Assembly (NCBI RefSeq): GCF_011064615.1
Contig: NZ_JAALJH010000001.1
Span: forward strand, 62,001 to 126,000
Direction: 5' to 3'
DNA length: 64,000 bases
Source of the DNA: Aquisphaera insulae
GTDB taxonomy: Bacteria > Planctomycetota > Planctomycetia > Isosphaerales > Isosphaeraceae
Of the stretch, positions 10,044-19,298 are shown piece by piece; the stretch's first letter is position 1, and the number at the start of each line of letters is the position of its first letter. The notes beneath the pieces are model-generated. The model worked only from the letters and a program-made list of their open reading frames with translations. It was not told where the DNA came from and did no database searches. A program made the translations under genes and the position numbers.

Positions 10044-12341
10044 ATGGACTGCCCAGCCTGGACGCCGCTCCCTGCCTTCCTGCTCTCCCTGGCCCTGGTC
10101 CTCGCCGCGCCGCCGCCCGCGTCGGCGGAGCGGCTTCCCCTGGTGCCCGGGGTCGAATTCCAGCCCCTTTCGGCCCAGGCGCGACGCGTCGCCGACGCCC
10201 TCGAGATGCTCGGCAGGCCGCTCCCGCCGAAGGACAGGGAGCGGCTCTTCCGGGCGATCGAGGGGAGCGACCCGGAGGCGAGCGTCCGGGCGATCCAGCA
10301 GGTCCTGGACGCTCATTGCCTGATCGGCATCGAGATCAACGCCGAGAGCCGGGTGAAATCGACCCAGGGTCCGGCGCCCGCTCGGCTCGTGCAGAACGGT
10401 TGGTCGGCCTTCCTGGTCAAGGTCCAGAACGGGGCCGGCGTCACCGCCGAGCTGGCGGCGAGCAGCCCCAACGCCGCCCCGGTCTTCCGGCCCTCGACGG
10501 GGAGCGCCGAGCCGAAGCCCTCGGTCGCGCCCGGCGCGATCCTCCAGCGCTGGATGGACGTGGCGATGTTCCAGTCCCGCCCCCTCAAGCCCGAGCTGAG
10601 CGGCCTGCTGCTCGAGTACCGGATCATCGAGGTCTACAGCCGTGACGCCGGCCGCCGCGAGGCCCGGATCAGCTTCAACGTCGGCCAGGGCTCCCAGGAC
10701 CTGGGATTCCGGAGCGACGTCGACATCCTCTTCACGATCGATCCCGCCGTCCCCGTGACGCTGGAGGTCCGCGACGTGGACGGCCGACCGGCGATGGCCT
10801 CGTTCCTGATCCGGGACGGCCAGGGGCGGGTCCATCCTTCCGCCGGCCGCCGGCTCGCGCCCGACTTCTACTTCCATCCCCAGATCTACCGCAAGGACGG
10901 CGAGACCATCACGCTGCCGCCCGGCCGCTACGAGGTCGAATACACTCGAGGGCCCGAATACCGGACGCTCAAGAAGTCGATCACGGTCAAACCGGGCAGC
11001 GGGCAGTCCGAGTCATTCCGCCTCGAGCGCTGGATCCACGTCGCGGAGCAGGGCTGGTTCTCCGGCGACCATCACATCCACGCGGCCGGCTGCGGCCATT
11101 ACGAGAGCCCTTCCGAAGGGGTGAAGCCCGAGGACATGTGGCGGCACATCATCGGCGAGGATCTGGACGTCGGCTGCGTCCTGGCCTGGGGCCCTTGCTG
11201 GTACTACCAGAAGCAGTTCTTCGAGGGGAAGACGAACACCCTCTCCACGGCCGAAAACGTCATGCGCTACGACATCGAGGTCTCGGGCTTCCCGTCCTCG
11301 CACGCCGGCCACCTGTGCCTCCTCCGGCTCAAGGAGGACGACTATCCGGGGACGACCCGGATCGAGCAATGGCCGAGCTGGGACCTGCCCGTCCTGAAAT
11401 GGGGCAAGTCCCAGGGAGGCGTCGTCGGCTTCTCGCACTCCGGGTGGGGCCTGCGGATCTCCACCGACGAGATCCCGTCCCTGGAGCTCCCCCCGTTCGA
11501 CGGGATCGGGGCCAATGAATATGTCGTGGACGTCGTCCACGACGCGGTCGACTTTATCTCGACGGTGGACACGCCGGCGCCCTGGGAGTTGAACGTCTGG
11601 TATCACACGCTCAACTGCGGCTACCGGGCGAGGATCAGCGGCGAGACCGACTTCCCCTGCATCTACGGCGAGCGGGTCGGGCTCGGGCGTGTCTACGTGA
11701 AGCTCGCCGACGGGAAGCTCGATTTCGATCGCTGGTGCCAGGGGCTCAAGGACGGCCGGTCGTACGTCGGCGATGGCCGCAGCCACCTGATCGATTTCCG
11801 CGTCGACGACCGGGCCGTCGGCGAGGACGGCAGCGAGCTGAAGCTGGTGGCTCCCGGCAACGTGAAGGTCCGCGCCAAGGTCGCCGCCTACCTCGACCCG
11901 ACCCCGACCGCCGAGGCGAAGGCCATCCGCAAGCGCCCCCTCTCGGAGAAGCCCTACTGGGACCTGGAACGGGCCCGGATCGGCGACTCCCGCACGGTCC
12001 CCGTGGAGGTCATCGTCAACGGCAAGGCCGTGGCCCGGAAGGAGGTCCCCGCCGACGGAGAGATCCGCGACGTCGCGTTCGACGTCCCCCTCAAGGCCTC
12101 GAGCTGGATCGCGCTCCGGATCCTGCCGTCGTCGCACACCAACCCGGTCTTCGTGCTCGTCGGTAACAAGCCCATCCGCGCGTCGAAGGCATCCGCGGAC
12201 TGGTGCCTCAAGGCGGTGGATCGGTGCTGGGCCCAGAAGGAGACCGCCATCCGCCCCGCGGATCGGGACGAGGCCAAGCGAGCCTACGACGCGGCCAGGG
12301 TGTCCTATGCGAAGATCAGGGATGAGGCCGTCGGGGACTGA
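10044..12341 (+). CDS. Secreted CehA/McbA-type metallohydrolase
   Basis: A 765-residue protein with a Sec signal peptide (FLLSLALVLAAPPPASA, about residues 10-28). The N-terminal half has a regulatory/beta-sandwich character (LEVRDVDGRPAMASFLIRDG). The C-terminal half begins near residue 340 with GDHHIHA, the metal-binding motif of PHP-fold CehA/McbA hydrolases, with further His at FSHSGWGL (about residue 467) and an EYVVDVVHD stretch. CehA and McbA hydrolyse carbamate esters; the natural substrate of planctomycete homologues is unknown. The ATG at 10044 is chosen because it begins the signal peptide. It is transcribed away from the DUF1559 gene, and the following methyltransferase may be cotranscribed. 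Confidence 0.82.
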   Translation: MDCPAWTPLPAFLLSLALVLAAPPPASAERLPLVPGVEFQPLSAQARRVADALEMLGRPLPPKDRERLFRAIEGSDPEASVRAIQQVLDAHCLIGIEINAESRVKSTQGPAPARLVQNGWSAFLVKVQNGAGVTAELAASSPNAAPVFRPSTGSAEPKPSVAPGAILQRWMDVAMFQSRPLKPELSGLLLEYRIIEVYSRDAGRREARISFNVGQGSQDLGFRSDVDILFTIDPAVPVTLEVRDVDGRPAMASFLIRDGQGRVHPSAGRRLAPDFYFHPQIYRKDGETITLPPGRYEVEYTRGPEYRTLKKSITVKPGSGQSESFRLERWIHVAEQGWFSGDHHIHAAGCGHYESPSEGVKPEDMWRHIIGEDLDVGCVLAWGPCWYYQKQFFEGKTNTLSTAENVMRYDIEVSGFPSSHAGHLCLLRLKEDDYPGTTRIEQWPSWDLPVLKWGKSQGGVVGFSHSGWGLRISTDEIPSLELPPFDGIGANEYVVDVVHDAVDFISTVDTPAPWELNVWYHTLNCGYRARISGETDFPCIYGERVGLGRVYVKLADGKLDFDRWCQGLKDGRSYVGDGRSHLIDFRVDDRAVGEDGSELKLVAPGNVKVRAKVAAYLDPTPTAEAKAIRKRPLSEKPYWDLERARIGDSRTVPVEVIVNGKAVARKEVPADGEIRDVAFDVPLKASSWIALRILPSSHTNPVFVLVGNKPIRASKASADWCLKAVDRCWAQKETAIRPADRDEAKRAYDAARVSYAKIRDEAVGD

Positions 12342-12408
12342 GGACCGTCCGCGGCTCGACGGCTCCGTCTCCCCTCCGTGCAGCGTTTCGACTCGAGGTA
12401 TCTCGCGC

Positions 12409-13185
12409 ATGAGCTTCGATCACGACAGGGCCCTGTCCGAGGCATTCGACGGCCAGGCGTCCCTCTTCGAGAAGGCCCCCGTGCAGACCGACCCGCTGGC
12501 GATCGAGCGCCTGATCCGGATCAGCGGCTTCCCCGCGGGGAGCCGCATCCTGGACGCCGGCTGCGGGCCGGGGCTGGTCGCCTCGGCCCTGGTCCAGGCG
12601 GGCCATCGCGTGGTTGGCGTCGACCTTTCACGCGAGATGATCGATCGGGCACGCAACCGTTGTGGCACTCCGGCGGGCGCCGCGGAGTTCCATCAGGTCT
12701 CCCTCCACGACCCGCTCCTGGACGGACTGGCGCCGTTCGACGGGGCGCTCTCGCGATACGTCCTCCACCACGTCGTTGACCCGATGACCTTCGTCCGCCG
12801 CCAGGTGGCGCTGCTCCGGCCCGGCGCGGTCCTCGTCCTCAACGACCACCTGACCGATCCCGATCCGGAGCTTGCCGCGCGGCACGAGGCCATCGAGCGG
12901 GCCAGGGACGGCACCCACACCCGAAACCTGACCGGCGGGGGGCTCATCGACGTCTTCGCCCGCGCGGGACTGGAGCGGATCCACTTCCTGGAGGAGCCCT
13001 TCGTCCTCGACTTCGACGAATGGTTCGACCGCGGCACGCCCGAGCTTCCCAAGGAGGAGGTCCGCCGGATGATCCTCGACGGCCCGCCGATCCGCGGCTT
13101 CACGCCATCGCTGCTCGACGACGGCTCGATCCGGATCGAATGCGTCCGGGGCTTCGTGAAGGGGGTGAAGCCGGCGCGGGCCTGA
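12409..13185 (+). CDS. Class I SAM-dependent methyltransferase (UbiE/COQ5-like)
   Basis: A 258-residue protein with motif I ILDAGCGPG near residue 45, VVGVDLSREMI at the end of strand two, a FDGALSRYVLHHV segment and a post-motif LLRPGAVLVLNDHL, the usual series of small-molecule methyltransferases (Methyltransf_11/25 type). The frame is open earlier and overlaps the end of the previous gene, but the ATG at 12409 gives the expected length. It starts about 67 bases after the metallohydrolase gene and converges with metG; a shared terminator hairpin overlaps its stop codon. The substrate is not evident. Confidence 0.85.
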   Translation: MSFDHDRALSEAFDGQASLFEKAPVQTDPLAIERLIRISGFPAGSRILDAGCGPGLVASALVQAGHRVVGVDLSREMIDRARNRCGTPAGAAEFHQVSLHDPLLDGLAPFDGALSRYVLHHVVDPMTFVRRQVALLRPGAVLVLNDHLTDPDPELAARHEAIERARDGTHTRNLTGGGLIDVFARAGLERIHFLEEPFVLDFDEWFDRGTPELPKEEVRRMILDGPPIRGFTPSLLDDGSIRIECVRGFVKGVKPARA

Positions 13186-13196
13186 ACCCGCGCCGG
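13171..13196. terminator. Bidirectional terminator between convergent genes
   Basis: A perfect 10-bp inverted repeat CCGGCGCGGG / CCCGCGCCGG with a six-base loop. The loop contains the TGA stop codon of the methyltransferase, and the hairpin ends 13 bases before the metG stop on the other strand, so it can serve both genes. Confidence 0.7.
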
Positions 13197-13209
13197 TCGT
13201 TCGCATGGG

Positions 13210-14805
13210 TCACGCCGGCTTCTTGGTGTCGATCTTGGGGAACAGGGGAGCCGGCTTGCCGCCGGTCAGCGGGGCCTCGATGCGAAGGTCCAGCGGCCGG
13301 GCCGGGGTCGCGGCGGTGGCGAACGAGACCTGCTCCCAGGGCGTCGCCTCCTCGAAATTGAACGCCCGGTAGAACGTCTCCGCGGTCCTGGGCAGGAACG
13401 GCTTGATCAGGATGGCCGCGACCCGGATCCACTCCACCAGGTTGATCAGGATCTTCCGGGCCGCCTCGAGGTCCGTCTTCGCGACCTTGAACGGCTCGGT
13501 CTCCTGGGTGTAGCGATTGGCCCGGTCGACCACGTCGAGCCAGATCCGCTGGAGGGCCACGTTGTACTCGAAGTTGACCATCCGCTCGCGGAGCTCGCCG
13601 ACCAGCGACGCGAGGTCCAGCCCTTCACGCCAGGCGGCCAGGTCGACGCCGGCATTGTCGCCGAGGCCGTCCGGGAAGTACTTGGCGCACATCGTCAGGA
13701 TGCGGCTGTAGAGGTTCCCCAGGTTGTTGGCGAGGCCGCTGTTGTAGACGTCCGCGAACCGCTCGAACGAGAACTCGCCGTCCCCTCCGAAGGGGCACTG
13801 GCTCATGAAGTAATACCGGAAGCCCTCCGACGAGAACTTGCTGATCAGCTCCATCGGCTCGACGACGTTCCCGAGGCTCTTGCTCAGCTTCTCCGCCTCG
13901 CCGGTCGCCTCGTTCTTGCGGAAGACGAAGCCGTGCCCGAAGACCTTGCGGGGCAGCTCGACCCCGGCCGCCATCAGCATGGCCGGCCAGAGCGCGCAGT
14001 GGAATCGCGTGATGTCCTTGCCGATCACGTGAACATCCGCAGGCCAGTACGATCGGAATCGCCCCGGATCCGTGCCGTAGCCGACCGCCGTCACGTAGTT
14101 CAGGAGGGCGTCGAACCAGACGTAGATCGTATGATCCGGGTCGAACGGGACCGGGATGCCCCAGGTGAATCCCCTGCGAGAGATGGCCACGTCCCGGAGC
14201 TCTTCGCGGACCAGGCTCAGGATCTCGTTGCGGCGGCTCTCGGGCTGGATGAACTCCGGGTGGGACTCGTAGTGGGCCAGGAGCTTCTCGCGGAACGAGG
14301 AGAGCCGGAAGTAGTAATTCTCCTCCTCCAGGAACAGGAGCTCCTGGTTGGGATGGTTGGGGCAGCGGCCGTTCCCCTCGGCGACCTCCTTCTCCGTCTT
14401 GAAGGACTCGCAGCCGTTGCAGTAGTGCCCCTTGTACAGCCCCTTGTAGATGTGGCCCGCGTCGTGGACGACCTGCATGAAGGCCTGGCAGCCGCGGTGG
14501 TGCCGCTCCTCGCTGGTCTGGATGAAGTCGTCGTTGGAGATGTCCAGCGCCTTCCAGACGTCCTGGAACTGGCGGGCCATGTCGTCGACGTAGGGCTTGG
14601 GCTCCTGGCCGAGCTCGCGGGCGCGCTGGGTCACCTTGATCGTGTTCTCGTCGTTGCCCATCAGGAAGTGGACCGACGCGCCTTCCATCCTGCGGAATCG
14701 GGCCTGGACGTCCGCGCCGATCTTCTCGAACGCGGTGCCGATGTGCGGCCGGCTGTTGGGATAGTCGATTGCCGTCGTGATGTAGAACCGGGAAGCATCC
14801 GCCAT
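13210..14805 (-). CDS. metG: Methionyl-tRNA synthetase
   Basis: A 531-residue class I aminoacyl-tRNA synthetase that joins methionine to tRNA-Met. The HIGH-type motif is PHIGT near residue 20; the KMSKS-type motif reads KLSKS near residue 308. A zinc-binding knuckle (CNGCE followed by CPNHP) lies near residues 128-150, and tryptophan/aromatic-rich segments of the active site are present. The C-terminal helical anticodon domain (FEYNVALQRIWLDVVDRANRY) is complete, but the extra C-terminal tRNA-binding domain of longer forms is absent. The ATG at 14805 (MADASRFYITT) is chosen because family similarity begins at once after it. It converges with the methyltransferase gene. Confidence 0.96.
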   Translation of the reverse strand: MADASRFYITTAIDYPNSRPHIGTAFEKIGADVQARFRRMEGASVHFLMGNDENTIKVTQRARELGQEPKPYVDDMARQFQDVWKALDISNDDFIQTSEERHHRGCQAFMQVVHDAGHIYKGLYKGHYCNGCESFKTEKEVAEGNGRCPNHPNQELLFLEEENYYFRLSSFREKLLAHYESHPEFIQPESRRNEILSLVREELRDVAISRRGFTWGIPVPFDPDHTIYVWFDALLNYVTAVGYGTDPGRFRSYWPADVHVIGKDITRFHCALWPAMLMAAGVELPRKVFGHGFVFRKNEATGEAEKLSKSLGNVVEPMELISKFSSEGFRYYFMSQCPFGGDGEFSFERFADVYNSGLANNLGNLYSRILTMCAKYFPDGLGDNAGVDLAAWREGLDLASLVGELRERMVNFEYNVALQRIWLDVVDRANRYTQETEPFKVAKTDLEAARKILINLVEWIRVAAILIKPFLPRTAETFYRAFNFEEATPWEQVSFATAATPARPLDLRIEAPLTGGKPAPLFPKIDTKKPA

Positions 14806-15000
14806 CGTCTTCGTTCCGTTCCTCGATACCGCTCGCGGCGATCCGACCGAGCCACGGCCCTCGGCCCCCGGGGGCCCACGAGCCCGGCTCCCGCACCGAT
14901 CCGACACGGTGGGCGGTGTCCGGGTTCCGGGAGCCCCTCTCCGGGAACAGCTTACCAGATGAGGCCTCGCGCCGTCGGGCGATTTCGCCGCCCGTGGCGG

Positions 15001-15639
15001 TCAGCCCTGCCGCTGCTGCCGTTCGATCATCCGATGACGCCACCAGAGACCCACGCCCGCCATCCCGAGGGCCAGCAGGGCCGAATTCGGCTCCGGTACC
15101 GAGGCCGGCGTGATGTCCTGGCCGACCGGGTTCTGGAGCGGATCCGAGGAATAGGGCGGGGTCAACGTCTGCGGGGGGGGCGTCACGGCCTGGGGCACCG
15201 GGGTATCGATCGGCAAGGGGCCGGGTGCCCCGGAGGGGAGTGTCGGGGACCTCAGCAGTTTGGCCAGTTGAGGAGACAGGTTGGGGTGATAGGTCGCGAA
15301 CCGCTTGACGTTGAGGCTCCGCCGCCAGAGCAGGTACTCGATCATCGGGTTGGCGAGCTGCTCGCCCTGCGTGCCCGATTTCACGATCTGCCAGATCGTG
15401 CTCCGGACCGCCGGCGAGAAGTCGGGAGGGCGATTCGACGCCCAGGTCGTCTCCCCCTTCGCGAGGTAGTTGTTCCAGGCCGCGAAGGCCCTGGCCTGCT
15501 GCGGGCTGAGCGTCGACTTCCGCGAAGCCGCCTCGACGCGACCGTTACCCGTGCCGATCGCCCAGGCCCCGGCCAGCATCAGGACGAACCGGGTGCCCCG
15601 GCCCGATGCCAGCCTCCGTGCGATTCTGTCCGCATCCAT
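15001..15639 (-). CDS. PEP-CTERM sorting-signal protein
   Basis: A 212-residue secreted protein. The N-terminus has a short hydrophobic signal (FVLMLAGAWAIGTGNGRVEA). The C-terminal 32 residues form a classical PEP-CTERM tail: VPEP at about residue 181, a hydrophobic segment (SALLALGMAGVGLWW) and a basic end (RHRMIERQQRQG). Such tails are recognised by exosortase, which cleaves and sorts proteins to the cell surface. The central part (residues 40-130) is helical and the segment before the tail is proline-rich. The central domain is not recognised. No exosortase gene is in the window. Confidence 0.8.
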   Translation of the reverse strand: MDADRIARRLASGRGTRFVLMLAGAWAIGTGNGRVEAASRKSTLSPQQARAFAAWNNYLAKGETTWASNRPPDFSPAVRSTIWQIVKSGTQGEQLANPMIEYLLWRRSLNVKRFATYHPNLSPQLAKLLRSPTLPSGAPGPLPIDTPVPQAVTPPPQTLTPPYSSDPLQNPVGQDITPASVPEPNSALLALGMAGVGLWWRHRMIERQQRQG

Positions 15640-15664
15640 GCGTCACCAGACTTATGTGAAGTCG

Positions 15665-15682
15665 GGGCATGAGAGCATGCCC
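15665..15682 (-). promoter_or_regulatory. Small hairpin upstream of the PEP-CTERM gene
   Basis: Arms GGGCATG and CATGCCC with a four-base loop, about 25 bases upstream of the start codon on the minus strand, so it would fall in the mRNA leader. Its role is not known; an operator or a leader structure are both possible. Confidence 0.3.
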
Positions 15683-15867
15683 GAATCTTGCTCGTCCTCC
15701 TGAACAGACATGCCTATCGGAAGTCGACATTGGGCAAGTTGAGCCGATTGTGCTCACGACTCGGATTTTGTTCACGAGGAGGGCGCGCCGGGGCCGTCAA
15801 GATCCCAGACCTCCCGGATCCTCATCTCGACCCCTGCCGACGAGGGATCGAAGGGTCCGGATGGGCC

Positions 15868-16263
15868 TCATTCCAGCCCGGCGAGCGCACGCAATCCCCC
15901 GGGGTAGAGATTCACCCCGGTCTGGATCGCGTAGACGGTCGCCAGGCAGGACAGGATCAGGACGAGCTTCCCCAGGCCCGGACGCTTCCGCTCGACGATC
16001 TCGCAGGCGACGATCGCGAAGGCGACGGCCGCGAACTTGAACAGGACCATGCCCGCCATGTTCCACCGCGTGAAGAACCACTTCGCGACGGGGTTCGACT
16101 CGTAGAAGGCCGGGCTCGTCTGGAGGAGTCGGTAGGTCATGAACAGGTCGCCGGCGCTCAGCAAGAGGAGCGCAACCGCCGGGCGTTGCACCCGAGCATC
16201 ATCGAGGATCGGGTGTCGCACGCGGCCCCGGTTCTTGGCTCGGGCTTGTTCGGGGATCTCCAT
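15868..16263 (-). CDS. DUF5658-type small membrane protein
   Basis: A 131-residue protein with three membrane segments: AVALLLLSAGDLFMTYRLLQ near residues 29-48, AGMVLFKFAAVAFAIVACEI, and LVLILSCLATVYAIQTGVNL near the end. The first helix with its Gly-Asp and the following SNPVA match the DUF5658 pattern, in which an Asp-rich first helix is followed by an NP motif. The function of the family is unknown. The ATG at 16263 (MEIPEQARAKNR) is chosen over an earlier start that would extend into the divergent intergenic region. The gene is divergent from the kinase gene. Confidence 0.7.
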   Translation of the reverse strand: MEIPEQARAKNRGRVRHPILDDARVQRPAVALLLLSAGDLFMTYRLLQTSPAFYESNPVAKWFFTRWNMAGMVLFKFAAVAFAIVACEIVERKRPGLGKLVLILSCLATVYAIQTGVNLYPGGLRALAGLE

Positions 16264-16522
16264 GGATCGACCTCGGGATCGTCGGGGATCGACGTCGGGA
16301 CGGCCTCCACGGACCGCACCGACGGTGGGGGACGGGAATCCTCGACCGAGCATGGTAGGTCGTGACCCATCGACGGGTCAATCTGATGGAGAACGGTCGA
16401 TGGGACTTGCGACGCCCCGGAAATCCCGAGAGCCGGATTGCCGGGTGCTCGAAATCTGCCGTATCGTGGCCTGGTGCAACTTGTTCGCGGCCCTCATTCA
16501 CGCGTCGCGTCGCGGGGGATTC

Positions 16523-18034
16523 ATGCGGCCAACCGAGCCAGTCCGTCCCGGACGTCCGGAGCGGGATCCCGCCGATTCGCCACCGGCGGACCTGTCCGAC
16601 TACGCCCTGGACGAGACCGACACGCTCCGCTACGAGGCGGAATCGCCCCCTCCAGGGGGGTCGGAAGCTCGGGCGATGTCCCCGCCGACGACGATCATCA
16701 ACGATTCGCGCCAGTTCCTGCGGATCATCCTCGAGAAGGGCCTCGTCCCCGCCGCGGACCTGGCGGCGTTGAGAGATCGACTGGTCGGCCCGGGATCGTC
16801 GCTGGAGCTGAGTCGGCTCGCGAGCGAGCTCGTCCGACTGAGGAAGCTCACGCCCTACCAGGTCGCCGCGATCCGCCAGGGGAAGACGCGCGGGCTGGTG
16901 ATCGGGGACTACGTCGTCGTCGACAAGATCGGCGCGGGTGGGATGGGGCTGGTCTTCCGGGTCCGTCATCCGCGCACCACGGCCGAGCTCGCGCTCAAGC
17001 TGCTGTCCCCCTCCATCAGCCGGGACAGCGCGGCCGTCGCCCGGTTCCGCCGCGAGGTCGCGGCCGTCGCGCGACTGAGTCATCCCAACATCGTCACCGC
17101 GCTCGACTCCGGCGAGACGCGCGGCCTCCTCTTCCTGGTCATGGAATACGTGGACGGCCGGGACCTCGCCCGTGCCGTCCGGGAGAGCGGGTCGATGACC
17201 GTCGGGCGGGCCGTCGACTGCGTGATCCAGGCGGCTCGCGGCCTGAAGGAGGCCCACGACCGCGGCATCATCCACCGCGACATCAAGCCGGCGAACCTGC
17301 TCCTGGAGCGATCCGGCGTCGTGAAGGTCCTGGACCTGGGCCTGGCCCGCGTGAGCCAGGGGATCGAGAGCTCGCCCGGAGACGGCTCCGAGACCGACCT
17401 GACGGTCAGCGGAGTCATCGTCGGTACCGTGGACTACATGGCCCCGGAGCAGGCCTACGACCCCCGCCTGGCCGACCCCCGATCCGACGTCTACTCGCTC
17501 GGCTGCACGCTCCACTACCTCCTCACCGGCCGTGCCCCATACGGCGGCAAGTCGTTCATGGAGCGGATGCTCGGCCATCGCGAGCGACCCATCCCGTCGC
17601 TGCGAAACCAGCGCGACGATGTCCCGGTGCCGCTCGATGACTTCTTCTGCCGGATGATGGGCAAGTCCGTCGCGGTCCGTCCCCAATCCATGGCCGAGGT
17701 CATCGCGGGCCTCGAAGGATCGAAGGGCAAGCGCCGGGCGCGAGCCGCGTCGACGGGCAAGCAACCGGCCAGCCGCCCTCCTCGAAACGAGGATCGGTTC
17801 GACCCGGAGTCGATCTACGGACTCGTCGACCGATCGATGAGCGAGCCCGCGCCGTCGAACCGGAACAGGGACGTCTCGAACGTCTACGTCCGTCGCAAGG
17901 GGGAGAACGAGACTCGCCTGGAGACGCCAAGCGTCATCCGCCGCCGCGGGAGACGCCGGCGACTCCTCCTGGGGCTGGCGGGGCTGGCCGTCGCGCTCGT
18001 CCTCGGCTGGCTGATCGGCCGGCGGAGGCGATGA
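16523..18034 (+). CDS. Membrane-anchored Hanks-type Ser/Thr protein kinase
   Basis: A 503-residue kinase. An acidic, low-complexity N-terminal part and a short helical region (residues 55-125) precede the catalytic domain. This has the Gly loop IGAGGMG near residue 137, the VAIK-equivalent ALKLL, the catalytic loop HRDIKPANL near residue 251, DLG in place of DFG near residue 271 and APEQ near residue 310. After a basic linker the protein ends in one membrane helix (LLLGLAGLAVALVLGWLI) and RRRR, with no extracellular sensor domain. Such kinases are abundant in planctomycetes; the signal and targets are unknown. Earlier in-frame starts exist; the ATG at 16523 is the first giving a typical composition. 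Confidence 0.9.
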   Translation: MRPTEPVRPGRPERDPADSPPADLSDYALDETDTLRYEAESPPPGGSEARAMSPPTTIINDSRQFLRIILEKGLVPAADLAALRDRLVGPGSSLELSRLASELVRLRKLTPYQVAAIRQGKTRGLVIGDYVVVDKIGAGGMGLVFRVRHPRTTAELALKLLSPSISRDSAAVARFRREVAAVARLSHPNIVTALDSGETRGLLFLVMEYVDGRDLARAVRESGSMTVGRAVDCVIQAARGLKEAHDRGIIHRDIKPANLLLERSGVVKVLDLGLARVSQGIESSPGDGSETDLTVSGVIVGTVDYMAPEQAYDPRLADPRSDVYSLGCTLHYLLTGRAPYGGKSFMERMLGHRERPIPSLRNQRDDVPVPLDDFFCRMMGKSVAVRPQSMAEVIAGLEGSKGKRRARAASTGKQPASRPPRNEDRFDPESIYGLVDRSMSEPAPSNRNRDVSNVYVRRKGENETRLETPSVIRRRGRRRRLLLGLAGLAVALVLGWLIGRRRR

Positions 18035-18056
18035 GACACCCGCGGCCTGATCGGCG

Positions 18057-19226
18057 TCAGTTCAACACCGGCAGCACGTTCTTCGCCTGCCGCTGCTTCT
18101 CCTTCTCGACGAACGAGGCGAGCGGCTGAGTCTCTTCCTCGAACCGCTCGACCTCCTCGAGGAGGGCCTGGACCATCTCCGCCTCGTTGACCTGCCGGAT
18201 GGGAACCCCGCGCTTGAAGATGATCCCCTTGCCCGCGCCTGCGGCGATGCCGATGTCGGCCTCCTTGGCCTCGCCGAAGCCATTCACCCGGCAGCCGAGG
18301 ATGCTGATCCGCAGCGGGTTCGTGAGCCCCTTCATCTTCTCCTCGACCTCGGCGACGATCCGCTCGAGGTCGATGTCGAGCCGGCCGCACGTCGGGCAGG
18401 CGACGACCTCGGGCTGGGTCACCCGGCGGTCGCAGGCGCGGAGGATGTCGAAACCGGCCGCGATCTCCGGCACCGGATCGCCCAGGAGCGAGACCCGGAT
18501 CGTGTCGCCCACCCCCCGCAGCAGGATCGAGCCGATCCCCGCGGCGCTCTTGAGCGTGCCGTATTCCCTGGAACCGGCCTCGGTGATGCCCACATGAGTC
18601 GGATAATCGCATTTCGCGGCGTACTGGGTGTAGCACTCGACGGCCGTGGGGACGTGGCTGGCCTTCAGGCTGACGATCATCAGCTTGTAGCCGAGGCCCT
18701 CCGCGGTCTCGATGTGCCGCAGGGCGCTCTCGACCATGGCCTCCGGGCAGGGGAAGCCGTACTTGTCGATCAGGTCCTTCTCCAGGCTGCCGGAATTGAC
18801 GCCGATCCGCATCGGCACGCCGGCATCGCGGGCCTTGCGCACGACCTCCTTGAACCGCTCCTCGCCGCCGATGTTGCCGGGGTTGATCCGGATCTTGTCC
18901 ACCGCCCTGCGTCCGGAGGGCGTGCGAGCCTCCAGGCAGGCCAGGGCCATTCGGTAATCGTAGTGGATGTCGGCGATCAGCGGGATCTTGATGTGGTCGC
19001 GGATTGCCTTGCAGCCCTCGACGTCCTCCTTCTTGGGGACGGTCACGCGGACGATCTCGCAGCCCGCCTCCTCGAGCCGGAGGATCTGGGCGAGCGTCGC
19101 CTCGGCGTCGAAGGTGTTCGTCGTCGTCATCGACTGGACCCAGATCGGGTTGGATCCGCCGACGACATGGTCGCCGAGGCCGACTTCCCGGGTGGCGTGA
19201 CGCGTAACGGTCGTGGAGTAGGCCAT
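18057..19226 (-). CDS. ispG: 4-hydroxy-3-methylbut-2-enyl diphosphate synthase (IspG/GcpE)
   Basis: A 389-residue enzyme of the MEP isoprenoid pathway that converts MEcPP to HMBPP using a [4Fe-4S] cluster. The TIM-barrel part begins with NPIWVQSMTTT and has ADIHYDYRMAL and IRINPGNIG. The C-terminal cluster ligands are CPTC (about Cys275 and Cys278) and the Cys near residue 311, with a Glu shortly after. Unusually, the stretch around the third cysteine reads GCRVNGFGEA; the widely conserved form is GCVVNGPGEA, so Val is Arg and Pro is Phe. All ligands remain. It has its own strong promoter and converges with the kinase gene. Confidence 0.95.
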   Translation of the reverse strand: MAYSTTVTRHATREVGLGDHVVGGSNPIWVQSMTTTNTFDAEATLAQILRLEEAGCEIVRVTVPKKEDVEGCKAIRDHIKIPLIADIHYDYRMALACLEARTPSGRRAVDKIRINPGNIGGEERFKEVVRKARDAGVPMRIGVNSGSLEKDLIDKYGFPCPEAMVESALRHIETAEGLGYKLMIVSLKASHVPTAVECYTQYAAKCDYPTHVGITEAGSREYGTLKSAAGIGSILLRGVGDTIRVSLLGDPVPEIAAGFDILRACDRRVTQPEVVACPTCGRLDIDLERIVAEVEEKMKGLTNPLRISILGCRVNGFGEAKEADIGIAAGAGKGIIFKRGVPIRQVNEAEMVQALLEEVERFEEETQPLASFVEKEKQRQAKNVLPVLN

Positions 19227-19298
19227 CTAGGCTCGTCCCAAAATCCTGGATTGGGCGGACTTATCGCCGAGTCACCGGCGCCGCGGACGCATCAATTT

